A stretch of DNA of 64,000 nt from Symsagittifera roscoffensis (Eukaryota; Xenacoelomorpha; Acoela; Convolutidae), in contig NC_087071.1 in NCBI RefSeq assembly GCF_963678635.1, positions 41,924,153 through 41,988,152 of the forward strand, written 5' to 3'. The translations under genes and the position numbers were made by a program. Every line of letters starts with the position of its first letter. The first letter of the stretch is position 1. Below the pieces are notes generated by a model. The model saw only the letters and a list, made by a program, of their open reading frames with translations. It did no database searches and was not told the DNA's origin. Shown here one piece after another: positions 42,416-53,720 of this stretch.

Positions 42416-43778
42416 GTTTAGTACTACAGGAGCTGCTCGAATGCAATTTGTCATTTAAAAAATTTTTGAATAATTTTGAGCAAATTCAACTCGACGCTTG
42501 ACCAGGAGTCGGAAAATGGTCTATGTACTTGAAAAATTAAAGCAAAAAAGTAATCATAGAACGAAATGCTTTAACAGTTTTCATTGAAATTCAGACTTCA
42601 ACCAATCTCAAGTTTATCACAAAACATTAACTCTTTTAACAATCAATTCTTGTCACCTTATACTTTTCTTCAGTTTTTTTTGCAAAAAAAGAGACCTTGG
42701 CCCAAATCGAATAATTAAGCCCCAATTTTGCGTTTGCCATCAAAGGTAAAAAAATCTCTGAAAGTGAAACAGGATTTTTTGTGCGATGATTTTATTACAA
42801 AAAAAATCAATTTTTTTTACCACACATCGAGTGATTTATTGGTCAAAAATGAAGATAAATAATCGATATGTAAAAACAAAGATCGCGTTGAGTTTGGGAT
42901 TTTAACTAATAAAAAACCTAACGTTTTACTTGAATAGGAAAACGCAGCGCTGATGCAATATATCGGGACAAAATGAACGAAAATTGATACTTCTACAAAT
43001 TTGTTGAACTGTCTAAGAGACTCCTCTTTATGTAATTTTCTTATTAATTAAATTGGTATATTTTAAGCGTATTTAATTAATATTAAAAAGCCAAACTGGC
43101 CCTTTTTTGGTGCAAGTTTTAGTTCCAAGTTTCGCAAATTAAATTTCATTATGTTAATTCAAGTAAAATTGCATGCAATTTCTGTTCTGTTTTCTTTTTT
43201 ATTTAATCTAACCCAAGTTGAGAAATCTAACCCAAGTTCCGTATTCTTGTTGATCATTTCATCCGAATAATTTAAATAACTATGTACACACAGTTAATGG
43301 GGAAACCCTCGTGCGCGAAGGATGGAATGTGCAAAAAAAAAATATGCACGTGAAATAAAACTTTGAAAGTATACCCCAAGGAAAACCATAAAATCACTCA
43401 GACTCAGCGCTCAGAAAAAAAAGTAGTAGATTACGAGATGAGTACATACCAAAATGTTTTTGAGATATCTTCATGAAAAAGTTTTCACGCCGTGCATCTA
43501 GACCACGCACAATTTACATGCGCTCGGTAGTCTTTTGGCCTTACCCTATTATTCAGGTAGTATTCGGGAACACTAACATTTTTGCAGCAAACGCCGAGTA
43601 AACCATTTTGATCTAATTATGTCCTAACTACCATAGCATATCTAAAAACATAGCTTCAACTTCTATCTCTAACTGCTCAGAAGTCTAACATGATCCAATC
43701 GGAGGGGCCATTCTTGCGTCATGCTTATTGAGAGTTTTGTACTGTTGGAAATTGTACTGTTGGACATAAAACTGAAAC
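42416..43778. other. First part of intron of the second CTLD gene
   Basis: AT-rich, no coding signal; the intron contains the tandem 550-bp repeats and the hairpin that follow. Confidence 0.5.
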
Positions 43779-44880
43779 AAGACTGCTCGTATCAGGGCGA
43801 AGCCCTGAAAGTTCCGACTGCCTATTAATGTTTATGGAGCAGTAATAACATAAACAACATTGAAAACAAATGAAATAAAAAAAATGAATAATGTTTTTTC
43901 TAAAATTTGAAAATTTTTCAATGAAAATCATCTCTCACACGCCATATAAAGTACAAAACAATAGATTTTGCTCCTTGTAACAAACCAATTATGGCAAATA
44001 AGCTTCTTTTAACTATTTGGAACGATTTCTAAGACGGATTAACTCTCCGCTTACGCGTTAATAACGCGAAATATATTGCGCGTTAATTGTACCAAATTGG
44101 TCAAAATGGCCAAAATGGCAATCTTTGAACCCTCATAACTTTACGCGAAAATGGTCACAGGTGAAACATTGTTGCAAATTTAAGCTCAGGACAACAATAG
44201 CTTTCGACGAACGATATTTAAAAAATTCCGTCAAAAATGGCTAGTTAAAAAGTCGAAATTTGTCTGAAGAAAAAAAAAACCCATCCGAGCAAAAATATTC
44301 GGTTACTTTCGTATCGAAAGTCGGAACAACAAGACTGCTCGTATCAGGGCAAAGTCCTGAAAGTTCCGACTGCCTTTTAGAGTTTATGAAGCAGTAATAA
44401 CATGAAAAAATGAAATGTAAAAAAAAAAAAAATTAAAATGATAAAAAAAATTGAGATTTATTTCAAAAATCATCCCCCCACACGCCAAATAAAGAACAAA
44501 TTGACAAAATTCGCGTCTAGTTACAACTCAATTATGGCAAATAAACTTCTTTCAGCCGATTTGGAACGATTTCTAAGACGGTCTAAATCTACGCTTACGC
44601 GTTAATGGCGCGAAATATATCGCGCGCTAATTGTCCCAAATTGGCCAAATAGCCAATCGTTAAACACCCAGAACTTTACAAAAACGGATCACAGGTGAAA
44701 TATCTTTTCAAATTTAAGCTCAGGACAACAGTACTTTTTGAATGATATAAAAAAACTCCGTCAAAAATGGCTAGTTAAAAAGTCGAAACTTGTCTGAAGA
44801 AAAAAAACAACCACCCCGAGCACAAATATTCCGTTACTTTCGCATTGAAAGTCGGAACAATAAGAGGCGCAAAATATAGT
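43779..44880 (+). repeat. Two tandem copies of the ~550-bp repeat
   Basis: Units 43779-44333 and 44334-44880, each starting AAGACTGCTCGTATCAGGGC and ending TTCGnAnnGAAAGTCGGAACAA, clearly similar throughout (e.g. CGCTTACGCGTTAAT, GGCTAGTTAAAAAGTCGAA). They lie inside the presumed intron between the exons at 42274 and 45174. Further relatives: 36750-37760 and a short piece at 45455-45510. Each unit contains the short palindrome-like CGCGAAATATATnGCGCG. Confidence 0.75.
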
Positions 44881-44965
44881 GACAGCCTACGTAAAATTCT
44901 GGCAAAGAAAAGCTCCCACCGCAGTAACACAACAATTTCTAATGTAATTTCTCGTCGGATGAGTC

Positions 44966-45002
44966 GCAGCCGGTGGAAATTTTTGTAATTTCCACCGGCT
45001 GC
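44966..45002. repeat. Perfect 16-bp hairpin
   Basis: GCAGCCGGTGGAAATT (44966-44981), five-base loop TTTGT, then the exact reverse complement (44987-45002). It is notably G+C-rich in an AT-rich intron. Could be a young foldback, a transcribed hairpin, or the recombined ends of an excised element. Confidence 0.85.
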
Positions 45003-45173
45003 ATCAAACTATGCTGCTCGTTACTAATCCAGGTTTGTATCTTGATTAGAAAATATATTTTCTAAAGTGTTTTTAATACAGATAGTAGCAACTTTTAAAC
45101 GTATAAAACTTCACAATTTTTCGATGAACAAGATGATATATTAGTCATGATTAACAAAAATCAGATTATTTAG

Positions 45174-45279
45174 TTCACCAAACTCTCCTCTGGAGCTGCG
45201 ATCGACAAGCTGGACTGGATCTGGAGTGACAAACATCCAAATAATATAAATAGTCTAGAGAAGTGTGTTACGACTGATG
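45174..45279 (+). CDS. Exon encoding C-terminal loop region of a C-type lectin-like domain (second gene)
   Basis: Acceptor GATTATTTAG ending 45173; donor GTACGT at 45280. Reads FTKLSSGAAIDKLDWIWSD followed by KHPNNINSLEKCVTTD. 'W-x-x-x-x-P-N-N-x5-E-K-C-V' is the long-loop and Cys region typical of CTLDs; in sugar-binding members such a loop holds Ca2+-coordinating residues. Its zero-phase start joins cleanly to 42274-42415. A final exon with the last Cys pair is expected downstream. Confidence 0.68.
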
Positions 45280-46099
45280 GTACGTCCGTTTCAATCATCG
45301 TGATCACAATTTTTGGAGTTCATTGTGATAAAATTCAAACAAACTAAGTAATGTATTCAAATGCTGACCAACAATCCCAAACCCCCAAAAAAACGGTTTT
45401 TTTCAGTAAATCAGTTTAATTGCGAGAGTCTCTTATGCAATTCGGAAAAAAATCGAACAAGACTCCTCGTATCAGGAATAAGCCCCGGACGTTCCGAATC
45501 TTTAAGGTAAATGGTGTTTATATAATTAGTTTATATGTTTACTGGCTTACATCCTTTATGCTTTCTATATCCCCTTTTTTATATATATTAAAAGGTAAGC
45601 GGCCAGTTAATCCGGATAAAAAGTCGTTTCACACCAAGAATTTCTTCTATTCTAATCTAAAAGACATTTTTTTTCTTCAAAAAAATATTTTTGAAAAAAA
45701 ACTAATTACTTTTTAAACATTTATTAATCTTTCTGGACTGTTTAGGTCACTTGAATAGAATGACTGACGCGAACTGCATCTACAAAAAGAGCGTGAGATG
45801 TCAAAGATTATATAACTAATTTTTTTTCAGTGTTTTTTTCATTAAGAAACACATATAACCCTTTGGTTGTAAGTAACAAGTGTGCGGCGAAGTTCTATAT
45901 CTCAAAATGAAAAAAAATCTCACAACGAATTTTTTGAATGAAGATTTAGAGCTAGAACAATTCGATAAAATTTTTGGAAAGCTACATACAAGTTTTTTAT
46001 CTGCTTTTCCGCAGAAAATGTGGTCGAAAACTTATTTTTTTTTGGATCTGACTTGATCTATAAAAGCAATAGATTATAAGATTTCTAACTAATGGATTG
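45280..46099. other. AT-rich sequence between CTLD exon and tandem array
   Basis: Contains a short piece of the 550-bp repeat (45455-45510). An ORF at 45420-45716 spans it and is not convincing. Confidence 0.4.
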
Positions 46100-46669
46100 T
46101 TGTACAAATTTTGAATAGATACAGATCCTTTAACTCTGGCATCTCCAAAGGATATACCCCACGCTGTTTGTCAAATCGAGAGAATGTCTCACTATTGAAA
46201 TGATGGCCAAAAAAGAAAAAAATCAAATGATCATTTATGCTTGCGATTACATGATATAACTCAACTCAACTCAAAAAACGAAACTGTGATATTTGAAATC
46301 AACAAAAGTTGCTTTTATCTTAAATTATAAGCAATTTAAGCTTGTTTGGTAACGGTTTTAGTGTATAGCTGAAGTTTTAATTTCTTTAGCTAAATTTACT
46401 GAAAGACAACAGAATACAAATGATATGCTTTACGATTTACCTTGAGCTTATAATCAAAAACATTTATTTTTTGAGGAAAAGATATGTCAGATACGCACAA
46501 TCATACTTCTATAAGGTGTGAAAACTATTTAAAACTGCTTTAAAAAAGAGATTTTCTAAAAATTTGACTATACCTTGAACATTGAATTATTATACTGATA
46601 CAAAAAATTAAGTTTTTGGGGTCAGTCGAAAATTGAATTTTATAATTCAAGTCAAATACTTGTCTAATT

Positions 46670-46915
46670 TTATATGCGAACCAAAAAATGTCCAAACAAA
46701 CTTGATACGGTTGTTACTGGCCGAGTTGAACAAAACTTGAAAACAGAGAGTCGAAAAATGACTTTCATCGATCAAGTCAAGTGCTTGGGAATCGCTGTAC
46801 TAATGACACAGAATACATAGCCAGACGAAGTTCTTGCTATTCCTGGAGAAAAGTATATAATCCATGGCAACCGTGAACAGCTGCTAGAGATTTTCCACGA
46901 ACTGGGCTATTTTTA
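46670..46915 (+). pseudogene. CTLD C-terminus-like exon, array unit 1
   Basis: Contains SNFICEPKN and, after a one-base shift, DTVVTGRVEQNL, KMTFIDQVKCLGIAV, a TAG, then PDEVLAIPGEKYIIHGNREQ and a TAA. Very similar at DNA level to 48299-48570, but the shift after the ICEP block shows it is broken. Confidence 0.45.
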
Positions 46916-48298
46916 ACGACGATGTTTTTGTTAATTTAGATTTGACGAAAAGTAACTTTTGCCCCAAACCAACCCTTTCGTAAGAGAAAAAAAGTTTCGT
47001 TTTCAAAAATTTATCTTTTTAACAAGGTAATTTTCAACAAAAAAATGAGAATTAAATTGACTGTTTTATTTCGAGCGATAACTAAACTTTGTTTGTTCTG
47101 AACCAAGAAGATAAAGCTAAAAATAAAAGAAAAATATCCCATATTTTGCCAAGTTTTCATTTTGAAACTTGTCAAGTTTCAAAATCCGCAAATAAGGAGC
47201 TCCAGGCCTGGCTCCTGGAAAAGCAGCGCCGGGATCTTAAACATCTCAAAAAATTCCATGACAAGCCTTTCTAAAAAACTTTGTCACGATTGTTAGCCCA
47301 CTAGGCCTGACTCCAGTTTTACTTGGGTTGTTTGTTAGAACCTTAGAAAATTACATGAAAAAATTTTATCATAAAGAAATTTCAAAAGAGTTTTGTTAGT
47401 TACTTTCAGATCTTCTCTGAAATTTTTTAAATTATTAGACACAAGTTTTTACCTTTTTCTAGAGTAATACACTGAAACGTTAAAAACAAAAACCAGGTCG
47501 AAGGAGAATATGATCGTTTGAAGGAAATATGTTTCAGCCTGAAATTTTAGGCAACAAATACAAGTCAAACTTCTGTAAATTACCATTGGAAATTCTAAGT
47601 TTTTAGCTGAGTTTTTGAATAGTGTTTTTAAGTGAGAAAATTTATCAAAAATCTCCTAAACACTTCGAACAGATTTCTGGCTGCACCTCTGCAACAATTG
47701 TTTTCAAAAAAAAAGAATTTGTTTTTTAGAGTGAAAAGATCTAAATCAAACAATTTAACAAATCCAACAACACCCCCGCTTCAAAAAATAGTAGGATGCA
47801 CCGCTCAAGCTTCTTTTAAACGATTTTGGTACGAAATAATGCTTTTTTGTTCCAGATATAAATTATAACTTCATTGTATAAGTTGAAGCGGTGAAATCAC
47901 TTTTGAGTGAAATGATATCCATACAAAGACTTTTGAGCTGAACTATCAGTAAAAAGAGTTCAAACATGCGATTCGATGCGTTGCTTATGATGGAATTAAT
48001 ATAATCGGTGTCTAATCTGACACTTATTTTCCTTGGACTTTGAACGTCGAGCTAATGACTGGGTAAAAGAATATTCAAAATTGAGAACGAAGTTTTTGAA
48101 CTTATCTTGAAAGACTGTCTGATAAAAACCATAGTTTGACATATTTAAGTCGTGTCTGATTTTTCTCTACTTTCACAGAACCTAGGTACTTTTTCTCAGA
48201 ACCTATGTTTTCCCAGTTTGATTTAGCCCTTTTAGCAATCGTATATTTGAAGCAAAAGTAAGTTTTGTTTTTTAAACTGTTTTTCCTATCACTCAAAA

Positions 48299-48571
48299 GC
48301 CCATTTTTTGATAATTTTATATGCGAACCAAAAAAAGGTCCAAACAAACTAGATACGGTTGTTACTGGCCGAGTTGAACAAAACTTGAAAACAGAGAGTC
48401 GAAAAATGACTTTCATCAATCAAGTCAAGTGCTTGGGAATCGCTGTACTAAGTACACAGAATACATAGCCAGACGAAGTTCTTGCTATTCCTGGAGAAAA
48501 GTATAGAATTCACGCCAACCGTGAACAGCTGCTAGAGATTTTCCACGAACTGGGCTATTTTTAACGACGAT
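48299..48571 (+). CDS. CTLD C-terminus-like exon, array unit 2
   Basis: Open from an acceptor-like CACTCAAAAG (to 48298): PFFDNFICEPKKGPNKLDTV, VTGRVEQNLKTESRKMTF, INQVKCLGIAVLSTQNT, then TAG at 48466. 'N-F-I-C-E-P' has the form of the last CTLD strand ('F-I-C-E'). After the TAG the frame stays open for 27 codons (PDEVLAIPGEKYRIHANREQ...) and unit 1 keeps both the TAG and the continuation. The tail after ICEP is unknown to me. May be the last exon of a CTLD gene. Confidence 0.4.
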
Positions 48572-48924
48572 GTTTTTGTCAATTTTTAATTGACGAATAG
48601 TAACTTTTGCTCAAACAAACCCTTTCATAAAAAAAAACATTTTGCTTTTCAAAAATGTAAATTTTTGTTAATAACAAGGTAATTTTCAACAAAAAAGCGA
48701 GGAACAAATTGACTGTTATGTTTCGAGCGATAACTAATCTTTGTTCGTTGTCAACCAATAAGATAAAGCTAAATATAACAAAAAAATTATTTTTTTGAGG
48801 TAGAATCTACCTAACCACATAGAAAACATCAATTTTTAAAACCCTAAAACTGTGTATTTTCCTTCCCAATTAGGTTTTGAAGTTGTTGAGGGTTTTTATT
48901 CATGAGATTAGTTTTTGTTTTTAG

Positions 48925-49188
48925 GCAAGTTTGAAAGCCTTTCCAAGTTTCAAAGTCCACAAAAAGGAACTCCAGTCCTGGTTCCTTGAAAAGCAGCCAC
49001 GGGATCTTAGACTTCTCAAAAAATTCAATAACAATCCGTTTTTAGAAACTTCGACATGCTTTTCAGCACGACCAGGCTTTACTCCAGGAATTGCCCAAGG
49101 GATGGACTCCCATGGTCGGTTATACCTGAACTCAGACAAAATTGAAAAAACTTCTCGAGCTTTACCGTGTTCATTAAGCGCATTTTGA
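48925..49188 (+). CDS. Exon-like ORF in the tandem array
   Basis: Follows TTTTTGTTTTTAG (acceptor-like, ending about 48923). Reads FPSFKVHKKELQSWFLEKQP, RDLRLLKKFNNNPFLETSTC, then Gly/Pro-containing sequence (ARPGFTPGIAQGMDSHGRLY) to a TGA at 49186. Unit 1 (47160-47273) has KELQAWLLEKQRRDLKHLKK in frame, with conservative changes, then a stop. The retained frame suggests past coding. No family recognised. Confidence 0.35.
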   Translation, partial: ASLKAFPSFKVHKKELQSWFLEKQPRDLRLLKKFNNNPFLETSTCFSARPGFTPGIAQGMDSHGRLYLNSDKIEKTSRALPCSLSAF

Positions 49189-50944
49189 GAATCAACAGAG
49201 GTGAAGATCGTTTTATTAACAGTCCAGGTTTTTATTCTGGGTCAATGGAAGTTTTTGCGTTTTCTTAAAAAAAAACTTAAATCTTTAATTTTTTTCAGTA
49301 AAATTTTATTATTTTTTTAAGAAATAAGATTTAATTTTTTTCTGTAACGCTTTCTGATTCAAGTTTTAACATAAAAAGGACAAGACTATCGGACCATGAA
49401 TCATTGGTTTCTACTACAAATTTTTCTGTTACAGGGACCAAATCTACCTAAATGATAGTTGAAGTGCAATCTTTGATATTAGGCTTGAATTTTTTAAACA
49501 AAAATCTAAAACATTCTGTTTTTTCTTTATAAAAAACATGTTACTTGGGTTGTTGGTTGAAGAATAGCTCTAAGAAACTTACATGGAAAAGTTTCATCAT
49601 AGAGAAGTTTTACATGAATTTTGTTAATTACCTCCATAGCTTCTATGAATTTTTTTAAATAATAGGATACGAGTTTTTCCGTTTTTCAAAAGTAATACTC
49701 CGAACCGTTAAAAAAATTCAGGTCAAAGAAAAATATAATCGTATCAAGGAGACCCATTTCAGCGTAAAATTAGAGGTAACAATTGCATGTCATAATTCTG
49801 CAAATTACAATTGAATATTCTTTTTTTAAAGCTGAGTTTTTGATTAATGTTTTTGAGTAAGAATTTTTATCGAAAATCCTCTATAAGCTTAGAACCGTTT
49901 TCTGAGTACCACTCTACCACAGTTGTGTTCAAAATTTGATTTGACTTTTTTTAGAGTGAAAAGATCTAAATCAAATCATTCAACAAAAACAATAACACCC
50001 TCGGCTCAAAAATATTAAGATGCACCGTTGAAACTTCTTCTAATCGACTTTGGTACGAATATTAGATTGCTTACCCCACGCAATTTGCTCAGTCGACAGA
50101 ATCAAAAAATGAAAGGTTCCTATCATCATTGGTTCTTGCAATCACCAGAGTTCAGAAAAAAACCAAAAGTTTGAATTGAACAAATGTTGCATTTGATTTA
50201 AATGGTGTGCGTTTTTTTTGTTTTGCTTCAGATATTGTTTATATTTTAATTGTATTAATTAAAGCAGTAAAGAACACTAGTGGATGAACGATATGCATTC
50301 AACGATTTTTAGAGCTGGATTATCATTAAAAAGATTAGCATAGTGGAAATGCGTTCATTCTGAAAGCTTTGATCCCATGCCAGACAAGGATAGTGTGTGA
50401 GGACGAGTTCTTGACCGATTACGGCTGCAATAGGGATGCCACGTGAAAGTTCTGAACGCAAAAAACGGCCTTGAGTCGCAAAAATATCAAAATAACACAG
50501 TTTGGAATGTGGGAAGATAATACAAATGAACAAACCTCTACAGGACTGTTGAAGGCCTACTGATAGATCCACCGCGATTTGAAGGAACTACATTATAATA
50601 AGATGTCAGATATGCAAATCGACACATTGATTATGATAGAATACTAATGAATCTGGTTTCTAATCTTACTCTTATTTACCTTGGTCTTTGAAAATTGAGT
50701 CAAAGACTGGGTAAATGAATATTCAAAATTGAGATCGACTTTTTTGAATTTTTCTTCAAAGATTATCTGAATCTGACAAAAAACATAGAATCTGCAATAT
50801 TTAAGTCGTGTCTGACCTTTCTCTATTTAAAGGTGATAACTTCACTACCTATGTTTTCACAGTATGATTTAGTCTTTTTTTTGCCATCGTAGATTTGAAA
50901 CAAAAACAGCTTTTGTTTTTTTAATTATTTTTCTATTCACACAA

Positions 50945-51120
50945 ACGCCCTTTTTTGGACCATTGCATGTGCGATCCAACAGACGACCCAAACAAACTAG
51001 GTTTGATTGTTATCGGCCGAGTTGAACAAAAACTGCTAAGAGAGATTTTTTTCTCAGTACTTATTAACTTTTCAATGGAACTCAGTTCTAGAAAGGCTAT
51101 TTTATTGGAGAACAATTCGA
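50945..51120 (+). pseudogene. CTLD C-terminus-like exon, array unit 3
   Basis: Reads DHCMCDPTDDPNKLGLIVIG then RVEQKLLREIFF. The pattern (C/F)-x-C-(E/D)-P-x3-PNKL-x3-V-x-GRVEQ-x-L is shared with unit 2, with substitutions mostly at chemically similar residues. Beyond RVEQ it no longer matches. I considered a TIMP-like N-terminus because of the Cys-x-Cys, but the CTLD end is the simpler reading. Confidence 0.4.
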
Positions 51121-53104
51121 TCTACGTGACATGAGTAACTAAACTCACTGTTCAATTGACCCAAAAACTTATCTTATACTTTAAAAATCCAAATTAAAAC
51201 CACAATGTTAAATTCAAAATATCATGCTGATTTTTTTTGAAGTCAAAATGTGGGCCGGTGTGCCCATATGACAATTTTTTTTTAATCTGAAAATTTTGGA
51301 ATCCTGACAAGTTTCACAAATTGTAGAAGAAGTTACTTCGAAGATTATCAAAAAGCAATCAAAAACCGAAAAAATTCCGTCATTTATGGGAAAAGTGTGT
51401 TGGTGAAATTGTTGATTATCAGGTTTCTTAAATTTAGATTCCATAAGTTAACTTAAAAACAACAAAACTGAAGAAAGAAAAATGAAGTTGTTGAAAAACT
51501 TCAAATTGAAAGAGCAACCAATTGACGAAACCAATGAAGTAACAGTTTTTATTTACAGTAAGAAGATCAAGGAAAAAAACTTATAACACTGGACATTGGT
51601 GTTAAAGTGACTTGAACAAAATCGGAAGTATTTTTTGTCTCAATTAGTTCACGTTTAACTACAAAAGTTTCTGCATATCTAGTTTTCTAAGGGCAATCTA
51701 GATTACGATAAGTCAGCCTGGATCTCAATCTTGTCAGATGAAATTGGCTATATTTTGCCAAATCCAAAGCTTTGAAACGTTAATTGACACAATTACTAGA
51801 ATGGCCGGACGGCAAAGTTCTTTAGATTAAGTTTATTTAAGATACACTTTGTTCCACGAAGCCGATTCTCTCCAATGATTTACGTATTTAATCAAATCTT
51901 TTTAAAAAAAAATCTCCTCTTTACAATCAGCAACAGCTTTATGGGTCTGGAATAAAACTCCATCCTGGCAAATTTCTTGAGAAACTAATAATCACCTGCA
52001 GGCAAAGACACTAATTGAAGTTTTTCGCTGGGTGTAGATTCCAAAGAACAGTTAGTTTGAAGTGTTGTTTAAACACGATACGTTATAACATGTCATTTTT
52101 GCTTTTCATCAAATCAAGCAAATTCACAGCCTTGGCAAGTGGGTGTAAAAAAACAATCTTTTTAAAGCATACACAGTATCATTAAATTTCGGTCAGAGTG
52201 AAGATTTATGATAACACTGTCAAACAGACGGGTTTTGTCAGTTCCCTGTGAAAGCCTATGTAATCAAGTAATAGTAATTGACCTTAAATCTCAAAAAAAC
52301 CAGAAAATGAAGAAAGCTATGGGCTTTCCATCGGCATAAAACGAAACAATCTTGCACCTTGATTCTTAAACAATGACCTGGAACCTTCAACTAACATTTT
52401 TTAATCTCTTGAGACAAATACTGTATCTTTGCTTCATCTAATTCCATTATAAATTGTGACAGCATTCGAGTATATATATTTTTTCAAAACGTTTTTAAGT
52501 TAGAGTAACCGTTCCATCAAACACATTAACCCTATTACTTCAAAAACAAGTTTCAACAAATGGCCATGGGACGCCGGACATACCAACGCCTCGAAAACCT
52601 TTTTTTGCAACAGATGAAAACAACCAACAAATACAAGAACAACTGGTTTTTTTCTACTGAAGATTAGGCAAACGAACTTAAAACCAGATCTGAGCTTACG
52701 AAGAGAAAGAAGACCTTAACATTGATTATTTGATTATTTCGAAAAGGTCTTGAACCATCTGTTTCTTATGATATTCAAACCAAACAAAAAGAAAACAAAA
52801 CAACTCTAAAAGTGTCATGATAAATTTGCTTCTGCTCTCTAACTTGGTAAACTGTTCGTTGTGAATAAGTATGCCAAATTTTTGGTTCAATCAGCGACTA
52901 CGAAAAAATGTCACCCAAACCAACAAAATACAATCAACTAGGGAATCCTCATTAGATTTCCATTCAAAAAGATTGAAACCGCGAAGAAGACCGTCGCAGA
53001 CAGTGAAAATACAAAAAGACAATTTGAAAGCTAAATGACCCAAAAAATTATGCAGAACGCCCAAAAAATATTCATCAGTTTCAAAAAAATTAGTTTAAAA
53101 AAAG
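51121..53104. other. Mixed sequence, possible decayed coding remnants
   Basis: Less A/T-monotonous than other spacers. Short stretches with coding-like composition occur on the plus strand (e.g. MKLLKNFKLKEQPIDETNEV at 51482; SWQIS...TLIEVFRWV near 51970-52030; RLENLFLQQMKTTNKYKNNW near 52590) but frames break repeatedly and nothing is recognisable. Possibly an old mobile element. Confidence 0.3.
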
Positions 53105-53164
53105 ACTACCCGCACCGGAGTTCCATGGATAATAATCGATTATATTGGAAAAATGTTGTCTGAA

Positions 53165-53375
53165 ATGTTGTCATTATAATCCATTATAATCCATTATAAT
53201 CCATTATTGTGGCAAATTTAGACCACGTAATCGATTATGTGGTCATTATAATCGATTTTTTTGAAAAATAAAAATCCATTATAATCCATTATAATCCATT
53301 ATAATCCATTTTTTTCTTCAATATAATCGATTATTTTGTCAAGAAAATCCATTATAATCCATTTTAATTCGTTAA
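53165..53375. repeat. Microsatellite-like (ATTATAATCC)n
   Basis: Runs of ATTATAATCC in three clusters (about 53170-53212, 53275-53312 and 53346-53365), separated by ATCGATTATnnnGTCAT sequences. Related runs are in the foldback at 33.8-34.0 kb. Confidence 0.8.
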
Positions 53376-53594
53376 TTAAGGCTATTCTATTTTTAGTTCT
53401 TTCTATGTCTGGAAGAAAAAGCAAGTTTAAAAATGTAAAATTCCAAAATTTTTCTAAAATCATGCAGTTAAAGCAAAGAATCATTTAAGACATAGAATCA
53501 TACATTTAAAACGAATCAGAAAAACAGGTTAAATGTGTTCATCTTAATGTTCTCCCATTTGTTCATATTCATGTTCTCCTAAACTTCTCCAGAA

Positions 53595-53698
53595 CCAGTG
53601 ACCTCTGCGGGCATCGGGTAGGAGGCCCAGTGACCTCTGCAGGCATCGGGTACGAGGCCCAGTGACCTCTGCGGGCATCGGGTAGGAGGCCCAGTGAC
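53595..53698 (+). repeat. 32-bp minisatellite, three units plus a partial
   Basis: Unit CCAGTGACCTCTGCGGGCAT + CGGGTAGGAGGC repeated at 53595, 53627 and 53659, with single-base variants (GCGGG/GCAGG, TAGGA/TACGA). G+C-rich and confined to the interior of the MITE-like element. Overlapping ORFs on the minus strand are artefacts of the repetition. Confidence 0.85.
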
Positions 53699-53720
53699 AT
53701 GGAACTCCGGTGCGGGTAGT

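Larger units (their letters stand above)
46100..51050 (+). repeat. Diverged tandem array, three units of about 1.6-2.6 kb
   Basis: Matching landmarks occur in order: the exon-like block at 46670-46910, 48299-48570 and 50945-51040; a second exon-like block at 47160-47275 and 48925-49190; a non-coding block at 47720-47840 and 49950-50065; another at 47970-48170 and 50610-50830. Spacing between equivalent points is 1.6, 2.2 or 2.65 kb, so units have gained or lost segments. This looks like serial duplication of a gene region. Confidence 0.7.
53105..53720. mobile_element. MITE-like element with 23-bp perfect terminal inverted repeats
   Basis: 53105-53127 begins ACTACCCGCACCGGAGTTCC and is exactly inverted at 53698-53720. 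The 616-bp interior has no ORF of its own; it holds ATAATCCATT-type repeats in both orientations on the left and a 32-bp minisatellite on the right. A related end is at 33998-34012. No clear target duplication at the edges. Non-autonomous DNA transposon is the likely class. Confidence 0.75.

Noticed and set aside
50945-51040. TIMP/NTR-like N-terminus suggested by Cys-x-Cys-x-Pro
   Set aside because: Related units read N-F-I-C-E-P, which fits the end of a CTLD better, and nothing downstream fits TIMP.
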